DNA of 64,000 bases from DATFVJ01 sp963851085 (GCA_963851085.1 CAWKNX010000021.1:1-64000), one strand, 5' to 3'; shown: positions 9,055 to 18,158, counted from the stretch's first letter. Made by a program: numbers and translations. The notes: generated by a model from the letters alone, not told the origin.

Positions 9055-9786
9055 TCAGGTGGCGTCGTGGAAGACGAGTCCCAGCGTATGCCGGACCCCG
9101 GATCGGACCTCGTTCACGCCGTGCCGCATGGGATCCCGCGCCCAGCCGCGGGCGGACTGCACGGGACGTTCGCGTGTCGTGAAGATCAGGCCGTGGCCCT
9201 GCTCCAGGGTGCGGGCGATGCCGCGCGACTGGGCGCGAGGACGTTGTTCCACCATCAGGAACTCGCCGCCGGTGAAATCCACCCCAGGTTCGTTCAGCCC
9301 GATCACTACCTGCAGCGGGAACACCAGGTCGCCGTACAGGTCGCGGTGCAGGGCGTTCCAATCGCCTTCGCCGTACCTGAGCAGGATGGGCGTCGGCTTC
9401 GTCTGTCCTGCGGCGTGGCACCGCTCGAGCCATTCGCCGAGTGTGTCCGGCCACCTGGCGTCCATGCCGAGCTTGGCGGCCCAGTCCCGCGCGATCACCA
9501 GCAGGTGTGGGTAGAACGCGTGACGCAGCCGGTCGACAAGCTCGGGCAGCGGGTGGTCGAAGTAGCGGTACTCGCCTTTGCCGAACCGGTAGCGCTCCAT
9601 GTTGATCGTGCTGCGGAATCGTCCCGGCTCGTCGTACAGACCGGCGAGCGCCGCGCAGTCGTCCGGCGCCAGCAACGCGCCGGTGGGGGCGCAGCCGTGT
9701 TTGTTCAGCTCGCCCGTGAGGGCGCCCCAGTTCTGCGTGTCCACGCGGCGTTGCACCTCGCGTGCCCGGCTGATGGTGGCGGTCAT
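9055..9786 (-). CDS. 2-oxoglutarate/Fe(II)-dependent oxygenase (alkylation repair type)
   Basis: About 243 residues from ATG 9786. The Fe(II) ligands are visible as an HxD pair in LHRDLYGDLVFP and a distal His in VRHTLGLVFHDA, with an Arg for 2-oxoglutarate nearby. Its start codon overlaps the stop of the ogt-like gene (ATGA), and that gene overlaps the sigma-factor gene in the same way. It is therefore the third gene of a compact operon. The association with an alkyltransferase suggests a role in reversing DNA or RNA alkylation, as AlkB does, but it is not a typical AlkB by sequence. Confidence 0.85.
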   Translation of the reverse strand: MTATISRAREVQRRVDTQNWGALTGELNKHGCAPTGALLAPDDCAALAGLYDEPGRFRSTINMERYRFGKGEYRYFDHPLPELVDRLRHAFYPHLLVIARDWAAKLGMDARWPDTLGEWLERCHAAGQTKPTPILLRYGEGDWNALHRDLYGDLVFPLQVVIGLNEPGVDFTGGEFLMVEQRPRAQSRGIARTLEQGHGLIFTTRERPVQSARGWARDPMRHGVNEVRSGVRHTLGLVFHDAT

Positions 9787-10418
9787 GCCGCGGCCTCCAG
9801 GGTGAGCAGGGTGAGCTTGGCATCCGGGCCGCCGACGTACCCGCCGGCCGACCCGTCGGAGCGGACCACCCGGTGGCACGGGACGACGACCGGCAGCGGG
9901 TTCGAGGCGCAGGCGCTGCCCACCGCACGGACGGCCCTCGGTCTGCCCGCCAGTTGCGCGATGGCGGCGTAGCTGGCCGTCGTCCCGTAGCTGATCTCGG
10001 GCAGGTGCGCGAGCACCTCGCGGCGGAACCCGGACGACAGCCGGTAGTCCAGCGGCAGGCCGAACATTGTCCGGGTGCCGGCGAAGTACTCTTCGATCTC
10101 CCGCGCCGCGGCGTCCAGCCGGGCGGGAGCGTTCAGGATCCGCGGGCTGATCCGCTCGGCCAGGCTCGCGAGCACCTGCTCGTGCCCTTCGCGGGCATAT
10201 GCGACGCGGACCAGCCCCGCGTCGGTCGCCGCGAGCAGCAGCCGCCCGACCGGGGTGTCCAGCGTGCGGTAGGCGACGTCGAGCAGCCCGTCCGCCTCGG
10301 CCGCAGCGGCCAGCCGGGCGTGCAGGCGGCGGTTGGCGTGCTCGTCGGTCACGGGCAGCGGCGCGAAGAGGGCAGCCGCATCCGTCTCGTCGGGGTATGC
10401 GTTCGTGGTGGTGTTCAT
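9783..10418 (-). CDS. ogt: Methylated-DNA-protein-cysteine methyltransferase
   Basis: 211 residues. The C-terminal domain has the alkyl-acceptor motif PCHRV, the wing sequence RAVGSACASNPLPVVVPCHR and SYGTTASYAAIAQLAGRP. The enzyme moves the alkyl group of O6-alkylguanine to its own Cys and is then spent. An N-terminal extension of about 45 residues precedes the usual fold. It is the middle gene of a three-gene operon with 4-base overlaps on both sides. Confidence 0.92.
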   Translation of the reverse strand: MNTTTNAYPDETDAAALFAPLPVTDEHANRRLHARLAAAAEADGLLDVAYRTLDTPVGRLLLAATDAGLVRVAYAREGHEQVLASLAERISPRILNAPARLDAAAREIEEYFAGTRTMFGLPLDYRLSSGFRREVLAHLPEISYGTTASYAAIAQLAGRPRAVRAVGSACASNPLPVVVPCHRVVRSDGSAGGYVGGPDAKLTLLTLEAAA

Positions 10419-10900
10419 CGGGATGCTCCCTCTCCCTGGTAACTGGCGCGAAGTCTCTTGATGCCGTCGGCGGCGGCCCGGCGGGCGGCCGCCTCAGAGT
10501 TGCCGAGGATGATGGCGACCTGCGCGTACGGCAGCCCGGCGAGATGGTGATACGCGATCGCCTCGCGCTGCTTGAGCGGCAGTGACTTCAGCGCCGGCCA
10601 CAGTTCGCCGCCGCGCTCACCCACGATGTCGTCGTGGCCGGATTCTTCCGGGAGATCGTCTACCGGCAGCGGGTTCCGCTTCGCACTACGATGCTGATCG
10701 ATGGCCTTGCGTTTGGCGATCGTCACCAGCCACGCCTGCACGTTCGTGTCCGGCGTGAGGTCCGGGTAGGCGCGCAGCGCCGCAAGGAACGTCTCCGACC
10801 ACGCGTCCTCGGCCTCGTGGTAGCCCAGCACGGCGCGGCAGACTCGCAGCACGGTAGGCCCGTGCTCAGCGACGAGTTGCTCGAACGGTTTCAGTCCCAT
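10415..10900 (-). CDS. ECF-type sigma factor of the alkylation-repair operon
   Basis: 161 residues with region 2 (VLRVCRAVLGYHEAEDAWSE, then WLVTIAKRKAIDQHR) and region 4 (LPLKQREAIAYHHLAGLPYAQVAIILGNSEAAARRAAADGIKRL). It is the first gene of an operon with ogt and the 2OG oxygenase and overlaps ogt by 4 bases. No anti-sigma gene is adjacent. A plausible model is that it drives its own operon under alkylation stress, but no promoter repeat was identified. Confidence 0.88.
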   Translation of the reverse strand: MGLKPFEQLVAEHGPTVLRVCRAVLGYHEAEDAWSETFLAALRAYPDLTPDTNVQAWLVTIAKRKAIDQHRSAKRNPLPVDDLPEESGHDDIVGERGGELWPALKSLPLKQREAIAYHHLAGLPYAQVAIILGNSEAAARRAAADGIKRLRASYQGEGASR

Positions 10901-11134
10901 GCCAGGTAAACGCCCATCGTGGCGCAGATGTGAGATTGGTCCGCCACCTTTCCTCCCGGGCTAGGGGGCCGGTGCACACGTGAACCACTGTCCGGACAAC
11001 CTCGCCCACGTCCCACTATCATCTGAAACGAGCTGGACCGGGGCCCGCAGGCGAACCGTAGGAGCGGCGGTACTCAAGATGACAGAGTTCTCGGGGGAAC
11101 AACTGAGGCCACGTGACGTCCGCGGACGCCGGAA

Positions 11135-12550
11135 GTGACGACCCAGCCTCCGGGCTTCGAACGGGCTCTTGACGTCTTCCGGCGCGCCGCGCTCGAAGTA
11201 CCGGCCTATGCGGATTTCCTGCGCAGCAACGGAGTCGTGGCGGAATTAGTCCAAACGCCGCAGGACTTCGCCAGCGTTCCGCCGGTCACCAAGACCAGCT
11301 ACCTGCATCACTACCCGCTGAACATGCTGGCCCGGCGCGGCGATATCACGGAGGCCGGCACCTGGTCGACGAGCTCCGGCTCATCCGGCAAGCCGACCTA
11401 CTGGCCGCGCGGCCCGCTCTCGCTTGAGCAGAGCATCGACCTCTACGACAAGATCTTCAGGCAGAGTTTCCAGTCCGACCAGCGCTCGACGCTGGCAGTG
11501 ATTGGGTTCGCGATGGGCAACTGGATCGGTGGCACCTACACCTTCACCGGAATCCAGCATCTCCGCGCCCTTGGGCACAAGCTGTCGGTGATTACACCCG
11601 GCATCGACGTGGCAACGATACTTGAGAACATCGCGGATCTCGGCCCCTACTACGAGCAAGTCGTGCTGGTGGGATATCCGCCGTTTGTTAAAGATGTGCT
11701 CGACCAGGCGCCGTCCTCGGTGCTCAGCAAGGACCTCAGGATCCTGATGGCCGGCGAGAACATCACCGAGCCGTGGCGTGATTACGTCCTCAAGCGCATT
11801 GGCAAGGAAGGTAAGGCCGAGGAAACCTGCTTGATCTACGGTACGGCTGACGCAGGCATCATGGGCCACGAAACCCCGACCACGATCGCCGCTCGCCGGC
11901 TAGCCCGCGACGATCCTCGCCTTAACGTCGCCCTCTTCGGCGACGACGAGGTCCAGCCTACCTTTGTCGAGTACCGGTCCGACCTCCGATTCACCGAGAC
12001 TGACCCGGATGGGTATCTTCTCTTCACCGTTGATACCGCATTTCCGCTGATCCGTTACCGCATCAATGACCGCGGCAGCGTGTTCTCCGCGCCTGAGCTT
12101 GCGCGCCTGCTCGATCAGTGCGGGCACGAACTCGCGGTGCGGACGTCGGCGGAGGACGCGGGTTTCATCGCGCTCGGCCGGCGCGCCGACATCGCGGCGA
12201 CGTTCTACGCGCTGAAGATTTTTCCCGAAAGCGTCCGCACGGTCTTGGAGGACAGCGAGGTTGCGGGGGTCGTCAGCGGAAAGTTCCATCTGATTACCGA
12301 GGGCGACGAGGCGTTCGAGCAGACGCTCAAGCTGCACATCGAGTTGCGGGATAACGCCACGGCCGATTCGGGCCTCGCAGCGCGGCTCCGCAGACTCGTT
12401 GTCGCTTCCCTGCTGCGCACCAACGGCGAGTACAGGCAACTGCACCAGACCTTAGGCCGGCGCGCCGAACCGGCGATCAGCCTGCACGGGTTCGGAACGG
12501 ACGGCTTCGCGCACGGCATCAAGCACCGTTGGATCGGCGAATCCTCATGA
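11135..12550 (+). CDS. PaaK/LuxE-like adenylation enzyme
   Basis: 471 residues from GTG 11135. The ATP-binding loop STSSGSSGKP and the downstream adenylation motifs (AGENITEPWRD, CLIYGTADAGIMGHE, TFPLIRYRINDRG-like segment, GRRADIAATFYALKIFPE) place it in the phenylacetate-CoA ligase/acyl-protein synthetase group of the ANL superfamily. It would adenylate a carboxylic acid and pass it to CoA, a carrier or a protein. Its stop overlaps the start of the E1-like gene (ATGA), making it the first gene of a coupled trio with the E1-like and nitroreductase genes. Confidence 0.85.
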   Translation: MTTQPPGFERALDVFRRAALEVPAYADFLRSNGVVAELVQTPQDFASVPPVTKTSYLHHYPLNMLARRGDITEAGTWSTSSGSSGKPTYWPRGPLSLEQSIDLYDKIFRQSFQSDQRSTLAVIGFAMGNWIGGTYTFTGIQHLRALGHKLSVITPGIDVATILENIADLGPYYEQVVLVGYPPFVKDVLDQAPSSVLSKDLRILMAGENITEPWRDYVLKRIGKEGKAEETCLIYGTADAGIMGHETPTTIAARRLARDDPRLNVALFGDDEVQPTFVEYRSDLRFTETDPDGYLLFTVDTAFPLIRYRINDRGSVFSAPELARLLDQCGHELAVRTSAEDAGFIALGRRADIAATFYALKIFPESVRTVLEDSEVAGVVSGKFHLITEGDEAFEQTLKLHIELRDNATADSGLAARLRRLVVASLLRTNGEYRQLHQTLGRRAEPAISLHGFGTDGFAHGIKHRWIGESS

Positions 12551-13692
12551 TCGAGGTACTCGACCCGGCCGCCGACGGGCCGCGCATTAAGTCACTGCTC
12601 GATCCTGCCTCAGGGATCAGGTTGGTCAACGCATGGGACGCCGCCCTGCCGGAGGTGGCGAGCCTCGACCTTCCCCACCTGAGCCCCGGGACAGCAGACG
12701 CGAGGGCCAGCCTGGACGAGTACTTCGCCGCCGTCTGGACCGCGGCCAATATTGAAGCGGCCAGCAGGTACGTGCTGTTTCCGTGGCGGAGCACCCTCGT
12801 CCGACTCCCCGACGCTGACCTGTTCTGGAGACTGCGGACGGCACGCAACCGGTACCTGATCGACGAGGGAGAGCAACGCGAGTGGTCGGCGGCGCTCATC
12901 GGGATCGCAGGTCTGAGCGTGGGCGCGGCTGTCCTCGCGGCAAGCTCGCTTACTGGGGCCCGGCGTTTTCGGCTGGCCGAAGGCGACACCCTCGGCCCAA
13001 CGAATCTCAACCGGCTCGCAGGCTCGGTCTGCGACTTCGGCGAGCGCAAACTGACGTTGGCCATGCGCCGGACACTCGAGACCGATCCCTACAGCGATCT
13101 CGAAGCATTCCCGGCCGGTTACCGGCCCGACGTTGCCGACGCCTTCATTGGCACGGGCGATACCGAACGGCTCACCGTCCTTGTCGAGGAAATGGATGAC
13201 CTCGCCCTGAAGGTGCACATTCGGTTCAGGGCACAAGCGGCACGCGTGCCTGTCGTGATGGTCACCGACAACGGGGACAACGCGATCCTCGATGTCGAAC
13301 GGTTCGACCTCGACTCCAGCTATCCACTATTTCATGGCCTGGCAGGTGACCTCGCGGCCGGTCCTGGCGACCTCAACGATCCCATCCAGCGAGTAAACGT
13401 CGCCAGCGCGATTGTCGGGAGCCAGATCACACCCCGGACGCGCTTTTCTCTGACTCAGGTGGGGCGGACCCTGCCTTCCTGGCCGCAACTCGGCACCGCG
13501 GCTACCGTCGGTGGCGCACTTGGCGCACTCGCGGCCCGGTACATCGCCTGCGGGGTCCCGCTGCAGTCGGGACGGTACCGGGTCGATCTTGACGAGATCC
13601 TGCTAGGCAGCAATGCGCACGACGCCAGCCGCTGGAATGAACTCGACGAGACCGAGTTTCTGGCCGGCCTGAAGGCGGTGTACGGCGCGTGA
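12547..13692 (+). CDS. ThiF/E1-like adenylyltransferase-fold protein
   Basis: 381 residues from ATG 12547. A Rossmann-type nucleotide loop (ALIGIAGLSVGAAVLAASSL) is followed by RFRLAEGDTLGPTNLNRLAG, the E1/MoeB/ThiF pattern in which Asp and the N-x-N-R segment bind ATP. An extra N-terminal domain of about 115 residues precedes it. No zinc-binding Cys pairs are visible, unlike MoeB and ThiF. It overlaps both neighbours by 4 bases. Mycobacterial MoeW/MoeY-type proteins fuse an E1-like and a nitroreductase domain; here the same two activities appear as adjacent genes. Confidence 0.82.
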   Translation: MIEVLDPAADGPRIKSLLDPASGIRLVNAWDAALPEVASLDLPHLSPGTADARASLDEYFAAVWTAANIEAASRYVLFPWRSTLVRLPDADLFWRLRTARNRYLIDEGEQREWSAALIGIAGLSVGAAVLAASSLTGARRFRLAEGDTLGPTNLNRLAGSVCDFGERKLTLAMRRTLETDPYSDLEAFPAGYRPDVADAFIGTGDTERLTVLVEEMDDLALKVHIRFRAQAARVPVVMVTDNGDNAILDVERFDLDSSYPLFHGLAGDLAAGPGDLNDPIQRVNVASAIVGSQITPRTRFSLTQVGRTLPSWPQLGTAATVGGALGALAARYIACGVPLQSGRYRVDLDEILLGSNAHDASRWNELDETEFLAGLKAVYGA

Positions 13693-14666
13693 TCGATCCA
13701 GGATTGATCGGCTCGTGGCTGGAAATCGCCTGTCTGGCACCTTCGCCACACAACAACCAGCCCTGGGCGGCAAGGGTTCGCCCTGATGGCGTGCGCCTGC
13801 GGCTTGATGATCAGCTGCTCCCTTTGCTCGGACCGGACCGCCCGCAATTCATGGCGCTCGGCGCCTTTATCGAAAACATGGGCTATGCCGCGGCCGTTGA
13901 CGGATACGAACTGACGGTGGCCGAACCGCCCACCGTGCCCCGCCGCAGCGCGGAGATCACGGTACGGTTCCGCGGCGGCGCGAAGCCCAGCGGCAATGCC
14001 TCAGCCATGCTCGACGGGGCCAGGCGGCGGCGGACGAACCGCGGGCCGTACGAGCCCGTCCTGCCGCCGCGAGCCATCGAGAAATTGCAGGCTGTTCCCC
14101 GCGAGCCGGCCACGGGCCTGACGCTCATAACTGACGCGGCCGACCGATCCGCGGCAGCCGATCTTGCGGCACGCGCTATGCGCGTCTTCTTCAGCGTGCC
14201 GGAGTTGCGCCGCGACCTCGCTCCGTTTGTGTTCACCAAGGCCGATGCACCGCGAAGAACAGGGATGCCGCTCGAGTCGATGAAGCCCGATGCGCCGGCC
14301 AACATGTCAGGGAGCCGATGGGCGCTGGAGGTGGCGGACGCGGATGAGGAGGCCGAAGCCGCGCGGGCGCGTTTCGAGTGCGCTCCGCTGCATTTTGCGG
14401 TCAGCAGCCGCACTGACACCCTTCCCGGCTGGATAGCCGGCGGCCGGATGCTGCAACGCGTGCTGGTGACGGCAACGGTCCTCGGGCTCAGTCATTGCCT
14501 GGCCGCGGGCCCGTCCGAGATCCCCACGCTCTTGCCGGCGCTGCGCCGGCTCGCCGATAGCTCCGGGGGCCGGCCGTTGATCCTCGGGCGCCTGGGCGTG
14601 CCCGCATTGCCGGGCCAGGGCGTAGCCTCACCGCGCCGGCCTGTTGCTGACGTTCTCGCCGGGTGA
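13689..14666 (+). CDS. Nitroreductase-family protein (Acg/MoeY-like)
   Basis: 325 residues. The N-terminus has the FMN-site pattern ACLAPSPHNNQPW, with RRTNRGPYEPV and a C-terminal GLSHCLAAGP segment as in divergent Acg-like nitroreductases. This branch often lacks classical nitroreductase activity and may bind flavin for dehydrogenation or storage. It is the last gene of the adenylation enzyme, E1-like, nitroreductase trio. A dehydrogenase acting on an adenylated or thiolated intermediate is a reasonable guess but is not shown. Confidence 0.83.
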   Translation: MIDPGLIGSWLEIACLAPSPHNNQPWAARVRPDGVRLRLDDQLLPLLGPDRPQFMALGAFIENMGYAAAVDGYELTVAEPPTVPRRSAEITVRFRGGAKPSGNASAMLDGARRRRTNRGPYEPVLPPRAIEKLQAVPREPATGLTLITDAADRSAAADLAARAMRVFFSVPELRRDLAPFVFTKADAPRRTGMPLESMKPDAPANMSGSRWALEVADADEEAEAARARFECAPLHFAVSSRTDTLPGWIAGGRMLQRVLVTATVLGLSHCLAAGPSEIPTLLPALRRLADSSGGRPLILGRLGVPALPGQGVASPRRPVADVLAG

Positions 14667-14753
14667 AGGGCCCGGCCGCGTTCACCCGGGCTGGGCCTGG
14701 TCACCGGGCATGATGGACTGCGGGGACGCGGCGGCGCCAGGGAGGCTGGGCTC

Positions 14754-15755
14754 ATGAGTTTCGCGGGCCTGAGCGCCCAGGTGAACCGGGTCATCGCCTG
14801 GGCGGATCGATTGCAGCGCAGGCACGGCGTGCTGGGTTTTCCGTACGCGGTGGTGAAGAAATACGGGGACGACGGGGGCGGCCGTGAGGCCGCGCTCATC
14901 ACGTACTACGGATTCCTGAGTATCTTCCCGCTGCTGCTGCTCGGGGTGGCGGTGCTGTCCCGGGTGCTGGCTGACCACCCGGCCCTGCGACATCGGCTTG
15001 TCACCGCGATCGTGCCGCAGGCGCTGCGATCCACGGTTGAGCACTCGGTGGCCACCTTGCCCGCGTCGGCAGTCCCGTTCGTCGCCGGCCTGATCGGTTT
15101 GCTGTTTTCCGGAACTGGTGTGGTGTTCTCCGCCTACCAGACGCTGAACCATGTCGCCGCGGTCCCGCACCGCATGCGGGCCGGGTTTGTCTCCCGGTAC
15201 GTCCGGGTGTTCGTGATGCTGGCGACGCTGCTGCTCGGGGCATTGGCGGTCGGTACGCTCACGGTGGTGGTCACCGCGCTGCCGGGCCTGCCCGGAGTGC
15301 AGCGGGCCGCGGGCGTGCTCGGGTCGGCGTTGGTCGTCTTCGCGGTTTTGCTGCTTGGCGCCAGGCTGCTGCTCGCGCGGCCCGCGCCGGTCCGGGCCCT
15401 GTGGCCGGGTGCCGTCGTGGGCGCGGCGGCGGTGACCGTGGTGCTCAACGTCCTGACGCCGTTGCTGGCGAGGCTGGTCACCAGGGCCGGGCCCGTCTAC
15501 GGCAGTTTCGCCACCGTGGCAGGCATGTTCGCCCTGCTCTACCTGGTCAGCCAGGCGCTGGTGTACGCGGCCGAGGTCGCCGCCGTCCGCTATGCCCGGC
15601 TGTGGCCACGAGCCCTGGACCCGAGCAGCCCCACTGCGGCCGATGCCCGCGCGCTGGCCCTGCTCGCCCGCGAGCAGGAGCGAATCCCGGCCGCCCGCGT
15701 TGACCTTCACCTCGCGACCCCTGGTTCCCCTCCGGCAGGCGGCGGCACACGGTGA
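14754..15755 (+). CDS. YihY/BrkB-family membrane protein
   Basis: 333 residues with about six membrane helices. The N-terminus shows the family pattern GGREAALITYYGFLSIFPLLLLGVAVLSRVL, and later segments include FSGTGVVFSAYQTLNH and YGSFATVAGMFALLYLVSQALVYAAEV. The family is widespread and its function is unresolved; it is not the RNase BN it was once annotated as. It begins 87 bases after the nitroreductase gene, so readthrough is possible. Confidence 0.88.
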   Translation: MSFAGLSAQVNRVIAWADRLQRRHGVLGFPYAVVKKYGDDGGGREAALITYYGFLSIFPLLLLGVAVLSRVLADHPALRHRLVTAIVPQALRSTVEHSVATLPASAVPFVAGLIGLLFSGTGVVFSAYQTLNHVAAVPHRMRAGFVSRYVRVFVMLATLLLGALAVGTLTVVVTALPGLPGVQRAAGVLGSALVVFAVLLLGARLLLARPAPVRALWPGAVVGAAAVTVVLNVLTPLLARLVTRAGPVYGSFATVAGMFALLYLVSQALVYAAEVAAVRYARLWPRALDPSSPTAADARALALLAREQERIPAARVDLHLATPGSPPAGGGTR

Positions 15756-15822
15756 CCGGGCCGCGCCAGGCGCTCCATGGCCGTGTCACCACGCGTAAGC
15801 CGTTCGGGAAAAGTCTTGTCCT

Positions 15823-15929
15823 TAACGGCTGCGCGGGCGTGCCACAGCCCGGCGTGAGCCGTGTCGTGGGGGTTCCGGGGGGTCGCCCCCCGGCCTGGCA
15901 CTGCACGGCTGCCGCGGCGTGACACCGGG
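15823..15929. repeat. Dispersed hairpin repeat, family 1, copy A
   Basis: About 107 bp with an 8-bp perfect hairpin core (15875-15893: CCGGGGGG, loop TCG, CCCCCCGG) followed by CTGGCACTGCACGGCTGCCG. Related sequences occur at 35929-36024 and 43815-43856, and the last 25 bases recur at 30644-30668. It separates the BrkB gene from a decay zone. Confidence 0.75.
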
Positions 15930-15993
15930 CCGGCAGGCGCTGTGGGTCACGTCGCGGGGCTGCACGTTGCGGCGTGTGGTGGGTCAGGTGAGC

Positions 15994-16300
15994 TCATCTG
16001 GGTAGCCGCTGGGCTCGTAGCACGGTGTCGTGAATCGTGACGGTGCGTCCATCGGGGTCGGTGGCGGACCGTTGCGGGGCCGCGTTCGTGATGATGTCCC
16101 TCACCCGGATCGAGGAACGCGGCGATGTCATCGCCGGTGAAGAACAGCTCCGGCATCGCCGGGCGGGCATCGTGGTCTGCAGGTCCGATGGGTGGTGCCC
16201 GACGATGAGCAGCGTTCCGCCTGGCCGGGCCGATGCTGCCAGGCGGCGCAGCAATGTCCCAGAACGCTTCGTCGAACTGGCCAGGCACGCCGGATCCTTT
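15994..16300 (-). pseudogene. Decayed class I SAM-dependent methyltransferase (3' part)
   Basis: Alternating minus-strand frames give consecutive pieces of one methyltransferase: QFDEAFWDIA (frame A), RPGGTLLIVGHHPSDLQTTMP (frame B), MPELFFTGDDIAAFLDPGE (frame A), then DIITNAAPQRSATDPDGRTV ending at 15994 (frame B). At least three frameshifts are therefore present. The N-terminal SAM-binding part was not found upstream. Confidence 0.8.
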
Positions 16301-16575
16301 CTGTCGCGGAAGCGATGTGACGCGCTGCCGTGGCCGCCGCTGGCCGATGGCGCGCCGCGGCGGCCCGGGTGCACCAATCGGACAGGTCATAGGCCGTCGC
16401 GCCGCCCGCCCATCACATGCTCGCAGCTGCGTGCTTCGGACGCGGCGCCCGGCCGGCGGGCACCCTATGGGGCCGGCCATACCGCGACGTACAGCCGCCC
16501 GGTCGTGCCGCCTATGCGCAGGAGCCCCCGCTTTGGGATACTGACTGTCGCAGCGGCACGGGGCGAGGAGCCGGC

Positions 16576-16977
16576 ATGGCGCGTGAACCGACTCGGCGCG
16601 GGTTCGTGCGCGGGTTCGCGGCTGGGGCCATGATCGCGGGATTCGACCCGGTAACCCGTCAGTGGGGGGCCAGCGTCCCGGCGCAGGGGTTGTTCGCGCA
16701 TCTGCCGCCGTTGGACGGCCGGCTGCTTTTCGACGACCCGGACCTTGCTGCGGCTGGCGACGACTTCGGTCACATCCCGCACAACTGCCCGCGGGCCGTG
16801 CTGCAACCCGGGTCGATCGAGGATGTGGCCGCGATGGTGCGGTTCTGCCATGCGCACCGGCTGGCGGTCGCGGCCCGCGGTGCGGGCCACGCGACTTACG
16901 CGCAGGCCCAGGTGGACGGCGGGCGCGGGATCCTCACCCCCGGGCAAGGGATATTCGGCACGCCCCCGGTCGGCTAG
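16576..16977 (+). pseudogene. Truncated FAD-linked oxidase (PCMH-type), N-terminal fragment
   Basis: 134 residues from ATG 16576. A twin-arginine-like leader (RRGFVRGFAAGAMIAGF) is followed by the start of a PCMH FAD-binding domain: PRAVLQPGSIEDVAAMVRFC, then AVAARGAGHATYAQAQVDGG, where the His site for covalent flavin would be. The family is normally about 450-500 residues. After QVDGG the sequence diverges and stops, and the rest is replaced by an unrelated gene starting at 16997. Confidence 0.8.
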
Positions 16978-16996
16978 GCGGTGCCGATGGGCGTTC

Positions 16997-18043
16997 ATGA
17001 TGAACGTTAACTACCGTGGGGCGCCTTTGCCTGTGCGCGAGCTCGTCGGGGATCGGCTGGGGGCCATTGCGGATCTTCGCCTCCCCTACCGGGCTCATGC
17101 GTCGGTCCGCGTGCCGGCGGGCCAGATAGTCGTGGCTCTCGTTTCTGACAGTGCCATGCTCAGTAATCTGTTCGCCGGTCACTGGGCGCAGGCCGGGCCG
17201 GATCAGGAACCGGATGCCACGCTGTATGCCTTGGCCCGGCCGGCGTGCGGCTACGGGCTGGATGACACCTGGGACGAGGCGCGATGGTGGTCGCAGGCTG
17301 GAAAGATGATGATGGCGTTCGGGTGCGGGCCGTACCGGCTCGTCAAGGCGTGCATCCGTGGCATCTGTTCGGCGGTCAGCGGGGACGACATGATGTTTCT
17401 GCATGGATGCGCATTGTCGCTGGGTGCGGGGAATGGTCGGCGGGGCGTGGTTATCATGGGCAGTTCTGGGGCGGGGAAGACGACACTGGTAGCGAAGCTG
17501 TTGCAGCACGCCGAGTATCCGGTGACGGTCGTGAATGATGATTGGGGTGCCGTTTCGCTGAGTTCAGGGAATCTGGTTAACACCGGGGAGAGGATGCTGC
17601 ACATGAAATCCAGCAGCGTGCTGGCCCTCCAGCCCGGCTTTTTCGCCAGTGCGCCCAGCAGCGCATATTCCTATGACTTTTCCGAGCCGGATGGGGCCGA
17701 CCACCTTCTGGTGTCCCCGGGGAGTGTTTATGGGGCGAGGTGGAACCCCGGTGGTGCTGTGATTGAGCAGGTTGTCGTGATCGTACGGGAGGCGCCGGGC
17801 TGGGTTCCGCCGCGCCTGGTCGGCGAGGCCGTCAGGGTGCTCAAGAGCGGGGGATACTCGAACTACTTTCAGCGCCGTGAATCCTTCTTCAATGGATCGC
17901 TGATCCTGAGGAAGGCAAGTGATGAGCTGCGCGAAGAACAGCGTCACCGACGGCTTCTGAATCATGCCTCGCTGTCGTGGATAAACAATCGCGGTACGCC
18001 TGATGAGCTGGTGGATGGCTTCATATCTGCGGTCAATATATAA
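16997..18043 (+). CDS. HPr-kinase/PEPCK-like P-loop protein
   Basis: 348 residues from ATG 16997 (ATG 17000 also possible). The centre has MFLHGCALSLGAG, then VVIMGSSGAGKTTLVAKLL (Walker A) and VVNDDWGAV (acidic Walker B-like), the arrangement of HprK-like kinases. An N-terminal region of about 110 residues is not recognised. Codon use and base composition are less GC-rich than the neighbours, and the gene is inserted between a broken FAD oxidase and a broken metallo-hydrolase, which suggests transfer. Stand-alone HprK-like proteins occur in peptide natural-product clusters, but no precursor peptide is visible here. Confidence 0.7.
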   Translation: MMNVNYRGAPLPVRELVGDRLGAIADLRLPYRAHASVRVPAGQIVVALVSDSAMLSNLFAGHWAQAGPDQEPDATLYALARPACGYGLDDTWDEARWWSQAGKMMMAFGCGPYRLVKACIRGICSAVSGDDMMFLHGCALSLGAGNGRRGVVIMGSSGAGKTTLVAKLLQHAEYPVTVVNDDWGAVSLSSGNLVNTGERMLHMKSSSVLALQPGFFASAPSSAYSYDFSEPDGADHLLVSPGSVYGARWNPGGAVIEQVVVIVREAPGWVPPRLVGEAVRVLKSGGYSNYFQRRESFFNGSLILRKASDELREEQRHRRLLNHASLSWINNRGTPDELVDGFISAVNI

Positions 18044-18079
18044 TGAAGTAGATAAGCTCCTGTGTGCGGCCAGGAGCCG

Positions 18080-18103
18080 GTATCACGGCCCAAGCCGTGA
18101 TAC
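18080..18103 (+). terminator. Hairpin after the HprK-like gene
   Basis: A perfect 10-bp stem (GTATCACGGC / GCCGTGATAC) with loop CCAA lies 37 bases after the stop. It lacks a clear T-run, as is common for actinobacterial terminators. A weaker GCTCCT...AGGAGC stem precedes it. Confidence 0.6.
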
Positions 18104-18158
18104 GGCAACGTCAGCCGCCGCTCGACGATGAAGTGGGACAGTCAGCCGTTGGGCCGCA

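Noticed and set aside
14682..15710. 342-codon antisense frame over the BrkB gene
   Set aside because: Gln/Arg/Gly-rich shadow of a clear membrane-protein gene.
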